Below are positions 7,101-9,789 of a DNA stretch of 9,789 nt, piece after piece (position 1 is the stretch's first letter; the number at the start of each line of letters is the position of its first letter). The notes below the pieces were generated by a model. It did not search any database and was not told where the DNA came from. It saw only the letters and a list, made by a program, of their open reading frames with translations. Source of the DNA: Gorillibacterium sp. (GTDB lineage Bacteria > Bacillota > Bacilli > Paenibacillales > NBRC-103111); NCBI GenBank assembly GCA_023511325.1, contig JAIMBU010000050.1, forward strand, positions 1-9,789, in the 5' to 3' direction. Made by a program: the position numbers and the translations under genes.

Positions 7101-7847
7101 GTTGGAGTATTCAGAAACAATGGCAGAGAAGCGTTCGACAAGAGTTAACCCATCTGGCAGCTTCATGGTTGTATCATTAAGAGCAGTGTAGCGGTCTCGG
7201 TCTTCCTCACAGCTCATATCGATACTACCGATGGCAACATCTATCCGATTAACCAAGGCCGTTACAATGCCCTGGAAGCGATTGAAGAAACCAACTATAC
7301 TCCGTTTGTCATAACGATTATTTAAATAAGCGATATCAACCGTCCATTGTCCCTGGCTTTCCTCAACCGCCCAGTTTATCCAAGTATTTTCATGAATACG
7401 ATCTTTACCATAAACCATTCGGATAGTCAGTGAATGTTCGATCAGACGTTCGATATCAGCAAACGCAAGTGGGTGAGCCTGTGCCTGCTCAAGCAGATCC
7501 GCAACCCGTTGATACACTTGCGCAAAAGTATCGTTATCTGCACAGGTCATGCGCAATGGTAAAAGTTCACCCTCCTGACTACAGATTCCGATGACCATGT
7601 CCTCCTCATGGGTCATCCTGTAAAGGAAAACACAGTAGACGCTAAGCATGAAGATTTCTTTATTTAATCGTTTTGATAAAGCATCCATTGCTTGGGGTTC
7701 AATTGATAAAGTGAAAGACTCTTTACCAATCATACTTTCGCTCGCAGGCAATTGATCATGAGCAAGCAGCGAAAACTCTGGAAACGGAGAATGTAATTTG
7801 TCGGCCCAGTATTTAACGTTTTTCTCATTAAGCAGTACAGGCTTCAT
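4125..7847 (-). CDS. Stand-alone NRPS-like enzyme: half condensation - adenylation - carrier - thioester reductase
   Basis: The 1240-residue enzyme should activate one amino acid, hold it as a thioester and release it by NADPH reduction as an aldehyde or alcohol. Residues ~10-215 match only the C-terminal half of a condensation domain; no HHxxxDG motif is present. Adenylation domain, ~235-740: A2 KAGGAYIPLD (306-315), A3 YTSGSTGKPKG (387-397), FDAS (432-435), A5 NAYGPTE (531-537), A7 YRTGD (623-627), A9 LPSYMIP (711-717), A10 lysine K733. Aligned by eye to GrsA, the pocket residues are D433, A434, C437, S476, V505, G507, A532, A540, V541, K733; D433 fits an alpha-amino acid substrate. Carrier domain ~755-825, with phosphopantetheine serine S790 in GGHS. 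Reductase domain ~868-1240: TGATGYLGS (872-880), catalytic Y1035 and K1039 in YTNSK. ATG 7847 follows GAGAGGGGAG. No PPTase, thioesterase or second module is nearby. Product unknown. Confidence 0.95.
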   Translation of the reverse strand: MKPVLLNEKNVKYWADKLHSPFPEFSLLAHDQLPASESMIGKESFTLSIEPQAMDALSKRLNKEIFMLSVYCVFLYRMTHEEDMVIGICSQEGELLPLRMTCADNDTFAQVYQRVADLLEQAQAHPLAFADIERLIEHSLTIRMVYGKDRIHENTWINWAVEESQGQWTVDIAYLNNRYDKRSIVGFFNRFQGIVTALVNRIDVAIGSIDMSCEEDRDRYTALNDTTMKLPDGLTLVERFSAIVSEYSNQIALSTEDKSLSYQQLDALSNRVAHLLQENGLHKGDFVTIFMERSIETVISLLGVIKAGGAYIPLDPGHPEERNGFIIEDSATRIILTKAEHFSKVTSLLGDKLTTMQIFQVDQQLTAYSDKPCLNLAEPNDTAYVIYTSGSTGKPKGALVAHKGVVNLALALKQVLKLTDNEIILQYSTFSFDASVCDLFSALLNGSRLHLLSDEERYSIDSFTDAIVATGATRISILPTVFFNRLAAYLTMADADKFQSIKSIVVGGEALAGEAVRMLQRKIGLTTTIVNAYGPTECTAVATTHTIDYAVADHVSGISIGKPLNNYELYIVNSYNQLCPVGVVGELLISSIGVGKGYWNQPQKTAEAFINDPIELGSGKCFYRTGDMVRLSGEGLIEYVGRKDSQVKIRGYRIEIGEIEDNLAKHLYIKDAVVISRADSEGNAMLVAFYTTKDGKNYPEAGLVQFLGSKLPSYMIPQHFCFLDNMPVTPTGKINRNALKTIELTLFKSNTEYTAPENALQQEILSAWQKVLDRLEIGIHDDFFAIGGHSLKIMGILVQLKPHHPKLKIADFFSFPTIALLAARIESLEEMDTTMETLDIGEMRKDLSEFPLVLGPISDEETTCLQQHILLTGATGYLGSHLLWELLHKTESRVYCLIRPTGQLDPRKRLVKTMIGYFGAEANALISDRVVVVSGDLEQDELGLNADAQALLLTNIDSIIHCGAEVKHFGDQAYFTKVNVDSTARLLALAKRKKDTRFHYVSTMGIPEELAFGGDWEQFIRTEPYDYSANLENVYTNSKLEAEKLVVRACSEGMLGTIYRIGNLSCRSDNGSFQQNIDNNAFYRMLKAMILLKAAPIADWHVDFTPIDYAGKSISELVMSKKTVGQLFHICNPVQLPHEQMVGFFQDYGYSIDWMKQEEYEAWLLNVNQSKNQEGLEMAMAQLEGDGAKSTPFRFACPQTTRLLEGTGVVCPSPDAVFFTRMIDYAVQLGYFPEPDEYRI

Positions 7848-7887
7848 TCCCGCTCCCCTCTCTCTCTACATTCTCTAAATGAATGCT

Positions 7888-7952
7888 CCCCGCAGCAAGC
7901 TGCGGGGTATCTCTCCGATCAAATTTGTTCTACGTAGCAAGCTGTGGGATAT
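7888..7952. repeat. Two diverged copies of a palindromic sequence between the chemoreceptor and NRPS-like genes
   Basis: Copy 1 holds a perfect 9-bp inverted repeat, CCCCGCAGC (7888-7896) and GCTGCGGGG (7899-7907), separated by AA. Copy 2 (7933-7952) repeats 7891-7910 at an offset of 42 nt with 17 of 20 bases identical, all three differences being transitions; its own stem is partly broken. The first hairpin has no T tract on either side, so it is not a standard intrinsic terminator, though it could slow transcription leaving the chemoreceptor gene. The AGCAAGCTG core looks like a dispersed intergenic palindrome, which only a genome search can settle. A weak promoter, TTGCTG-17-GAGAAT (7898-7870, minus strand), uses part of copy 1 and would place the NRPS-like start about 20 nt downstream. 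Confidence 0.6.
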
Positions 7953-7979
7953 TCGACCCGGAGGGATAGCATCATTTCA

Positions 7980-9755
7980 TTAAACTTTTAGGTGCTCGAC
8001 AAGGTCTTCCAAGCTTCCTGATACTTTGTTCAAGTGCTCAGCAGATTGAACAATACCCTCAAAGGAATCGCGTTGACTCCTAGCCGTATTCTTAATCACT
8101 TCTGTGTCATCCGCATTCTTCTCTGCAAGCGATGCTAGCTCCTTGAAAGAGGCTGTGATCTGCTCGGTAACCGCCACCATCTGCTCGGTTGCCGCCGATA
8201 CCTCTTGAATCTGGCTAGTGACTGCGTCCGTTGCGAACAGAATTCCCTTGAAGAGCTCACCGGTTTCCTTTGCGGCTTCCATACCCAACTCTACATTTTG
8301 CTCCCCAACGTTTATCGCCTCTGCTGCAAGCTTTGTTTCCTGCTGAATATCGCGAATGAGCTCAGCAATTTGTTCAGCAGATGTCTTGGACATCGCCGAT
8401 AGCTTCTTCACTTCATTGGCTACAACTGCAAAGCCACGACCGTGCTCTCCTGCACGAGCAGCTTCAATGCTTGCATTCAATGAGAGCAGATTGGTTTGGG
8501 CGGAGATATCGGTAATAACCTGAACAATCTGTCCGATTTCTTCAGAACGAGATTGAAGTTGTTCAATTACGGTTACACATTTCATAACCGACTCGTGAAC
8601 GGAATCCATCTGACTCATTACTTTACCAACGTAACGATCTCCATCTTCGGATTGCCGTTTCATCCGTATCGAGGTTTCTGACAAATCGGAAGCATTCTCA
8701 GCGATGGTGGTCACACCAGTTACGATTTCTTCCATAGAGTATGCACCTTCTTTAATCGATAGGCTTTGCAGCGATACTCGTTCCGACATTTCTTCAATAT
8801 TCTTCGTGATAATGATTGAGCTTGCGTTGTTTGTCTCCATCGTTGTAAATAACCGTTGGGACTGATTAGCTGATTCTATGGATATCTCTTTGATCGTCGT
8901 GATAAGTCTCCTCATCTGTTCAATCGTCCCATTGAACTTCTCGCTCACTTGACCGAGTTCACCGCTACCTTTACTTAGCTGAACACTGTAGTTGCCTTCA
9001 TTCAGCTTCTCAAGCGAAAGCATGAGCTCTTTAATCGGAGCAAAGGTTTTCCGGTTGGTAAAATACAAGAGTGTCAGAAAGAATACTAACGTTATAAGTA
9101 GGGCGGTAGTCGTTTTCTTCAGCAGCTCTGCCTTGCCTTGTTCAACTATGCTAGAGTCCACATCCATACCTAAATAAGCAAATACATTACCTTCCTTGTC
9201 CAAGTATGGATACAGCACGGTAACCCATACACCATAATCATCTTTATAAGATTTTGTGAAGGTCAGTTTCTTGGTTTTGAGCATATCTCTTACCCCATCA
9301 GCATGAATCTTGGGCTGCTCTAACATATCACCAAGCTTTAAGCTGTCAGCAGCAAATATCTCCAAGACAGCAGTGGGGAAAGCGATCATTGATGTTTTGT
9401 TGCCATCAACTAGCTCAGGACCAAATAGGTAACCTTGAGCAATACTGGGATGATTCACCGATAGTTCATCAAACAGCTTCGTGATTTTGGTTTGAATCGG
9501 GGATTTCGGATCTTTACTTTCTTTGGCTGCCGTAACATCCTCTACCGGAAGATTCTTTAACCAAGCCTCGACTGTTTTTTGCGTATCTCCCTGTAACTGA
9601 TTCACGAGAACTTTATTTTGGATAAAATAGCTATAGCCAATTAGGAACGCTCCTGTCAAAATGATGAATAAGCTGGTAAAAATCATGTTGCGAGCTACTA
9701 TACTATACCTCGGGTTAAACGCGTTCCATTTGCTGCTTGCTTGCTTCTTACTCAT
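7980..9755 (-). CDS. Methyl-accepting chemotaxis protein with Cache-type extracellular sensor
   Basis: This is a 591-residue inner-membrane chemoreceptor that should signal through CheA/CheW to the flagellar motor. Order: cytoplasmic N-terminus (1-23), membrane helix 1 (~24-44), extracellular sensor (~45-213), membrane helix 2 (~214-233), HAMP linker (~234-288) and a long coiled-coil signalling domain (~300-591). The sensor contains YPYLDKEGNVFAYLGMDVD (182-200), typical of the distal part of a Cache domain; the ligand cannot be read from sequence. The hairpin tip at 412-453 is intact, with NLLSLNASIEAARAGEHGRG (422-441). No CheB/CheR-binding C-terminal pentapeptide is seen. ATG 9755 is preceded at 8 nt by AAAGGAG. 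It lies 132 nt upstream of the NRPS-like gene on the same strand, separated by the palindromic repeats, so joint transcription is uncertain. Its promoter lies outside the window. Confidence 0.95.
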   Translation of the reverse strand: MSKKQASSKWNAFNPRYSIVARNMIFTSLFIILTGAFLIGYSYFIQNKVLVNQLQGDTQKTVEAWLKNLPVEDVTAAKESKDPKSPIQTKITKLFDELSVNHPSIAQGYLFGPELVDGNKTSMIAFPTAVLEIFAADSLKLGDMLEQPKIHADGVRDMLKTKKLTFTKSYKDDYGVWVTVLYPYLDKEGNVFAYLGMDVDSSIVEQGKAELLKKTTTALLITLVFFLTLLYFTNRKTFAPIKELMLSLEKLNEGNYSVQLSKGSGELGQVSEKFNGTIEQMRRLITTIKEISIESANQSQRLFTTMETNNASSIIITKNIEEMSERVSLQSLSIKEGAYSMEEIVTGVTTIAENASDLSETSIRMKRQSEDGDRYVGKVMSQMDSVHESVMKCVTVIEQLQSRSEEIGQIVQVITDISAQTNLLSLNASIEAARAGEHGRGFAVVANEVKKLSAMSKTSAEQIAELIRDIQQETKLAAEAINVGEQNVELGMEAAKETGELFKGILFATDAVTSQIQEVSAATEQMVAVTEQITASFKELASLAEKNADDTEVIKNTARSQRDSFEGIVQSAEHLNKVSGSLEDLVEHLKV

Positions 9756-9789
9756 CTCTTCTGCTCCTTTATTATCTTTTGGGCAACAA

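Noticed and set aside
7888..7907. Palindrome as an intrinsic terminator of the chemoreceptor gene
   Set aside because: Neither strand has a T tract after the stem, and the 2-base centre is tight; the 42-nt-offset second copy fits a repeat better.
231..9177. Plus-strand and alternate-frame open frames of 60-110 codons within pheS, the 451-residue gene, the NRPS-like gene and the chemoreceptor gene
   Set aside because: All lie antisense or out of frame inside well-supported genes, lack ribosome sites and give no protein-like motifs.
1..9789. CRISPR array, insertion sequence, tRNA or rRNA gene, prophage remnant
   Set aside because: No regularly spaced repeats, transposase motifs, cloverleaf-like sequences or phage genes were seen on either strand.

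Overview
The window reads as a chromosomal segment of a Gram-positive, Paenibacillaceae-like Firmicute. This rests on a phenylalanyl-tRNA synthetase alpha gene under a T-box leader, strong AGGAGG-type ribosome sites, TTG starts, moderate GC content, and tandem TM2-domain genes. Genus assignment is by recognition only; no database search was possible.

Layout, left to right. (1) 1-1551, minus strand: pheS, with a possible pheT start at the left edge, behind a roughly 400-nt T-box leader. The leader can be resolved in the sequence: a sigma-A promoter, a specifier loop with UUC (Phe), the T-box sequence with a UGGU bulge, and mutually exclusive antiterminator and terminator helices. (2) 1602-2446, plus strand: two back-to-back paralogous TM2-domain membrane proteins with an extended -10 promoter and a clean intrinsic terminator. 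(3) 2503-7847, minus strand: a 1240-residue single-module nonribosomal peptide synthetase (NRPS)-like enzyme of order adenylation, carrier, thioester reductase, carrying only the C-terminal half of a condensation domain at its N-terminus. After it come an overlapping 80-codon candidate gene and a 451-residue membrane-anchored protein of unknown function. (4) 7888-7952: two diverged copies of a palindromic sequence. (5) 7980-9755, minus strand: a membrane chemoreceptor (methyl-accepting chemotaxis protein).

How they work together. pheS and its leader form a self-contained unit: uncharged tRNA-Phe should permit read-through into pheS and pheT. The adenylation-carrier-reductase enzyme would load one alpha-amino acid onto its own phosphopantetheine arm and release it reductively as an amino aldehyde or alcohol. 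No phosphopantetheinyl transferase, thioesterase, transporter or second module is visible here, so the pathway is either very short or completed elsewhere. The 80-codon frame and the 451-residue protein lie downstream on the same strand and could be co-transcribed with it; that is inference. The chemoreceptor and the TM2 pair show no clear functional tie to their neighbours.

The least ordinary element is the stand-alone adenylation-carrier-reductase enzyme with its half condensation domain, unfamiliar specificity code and uncharacterised downstream partners.
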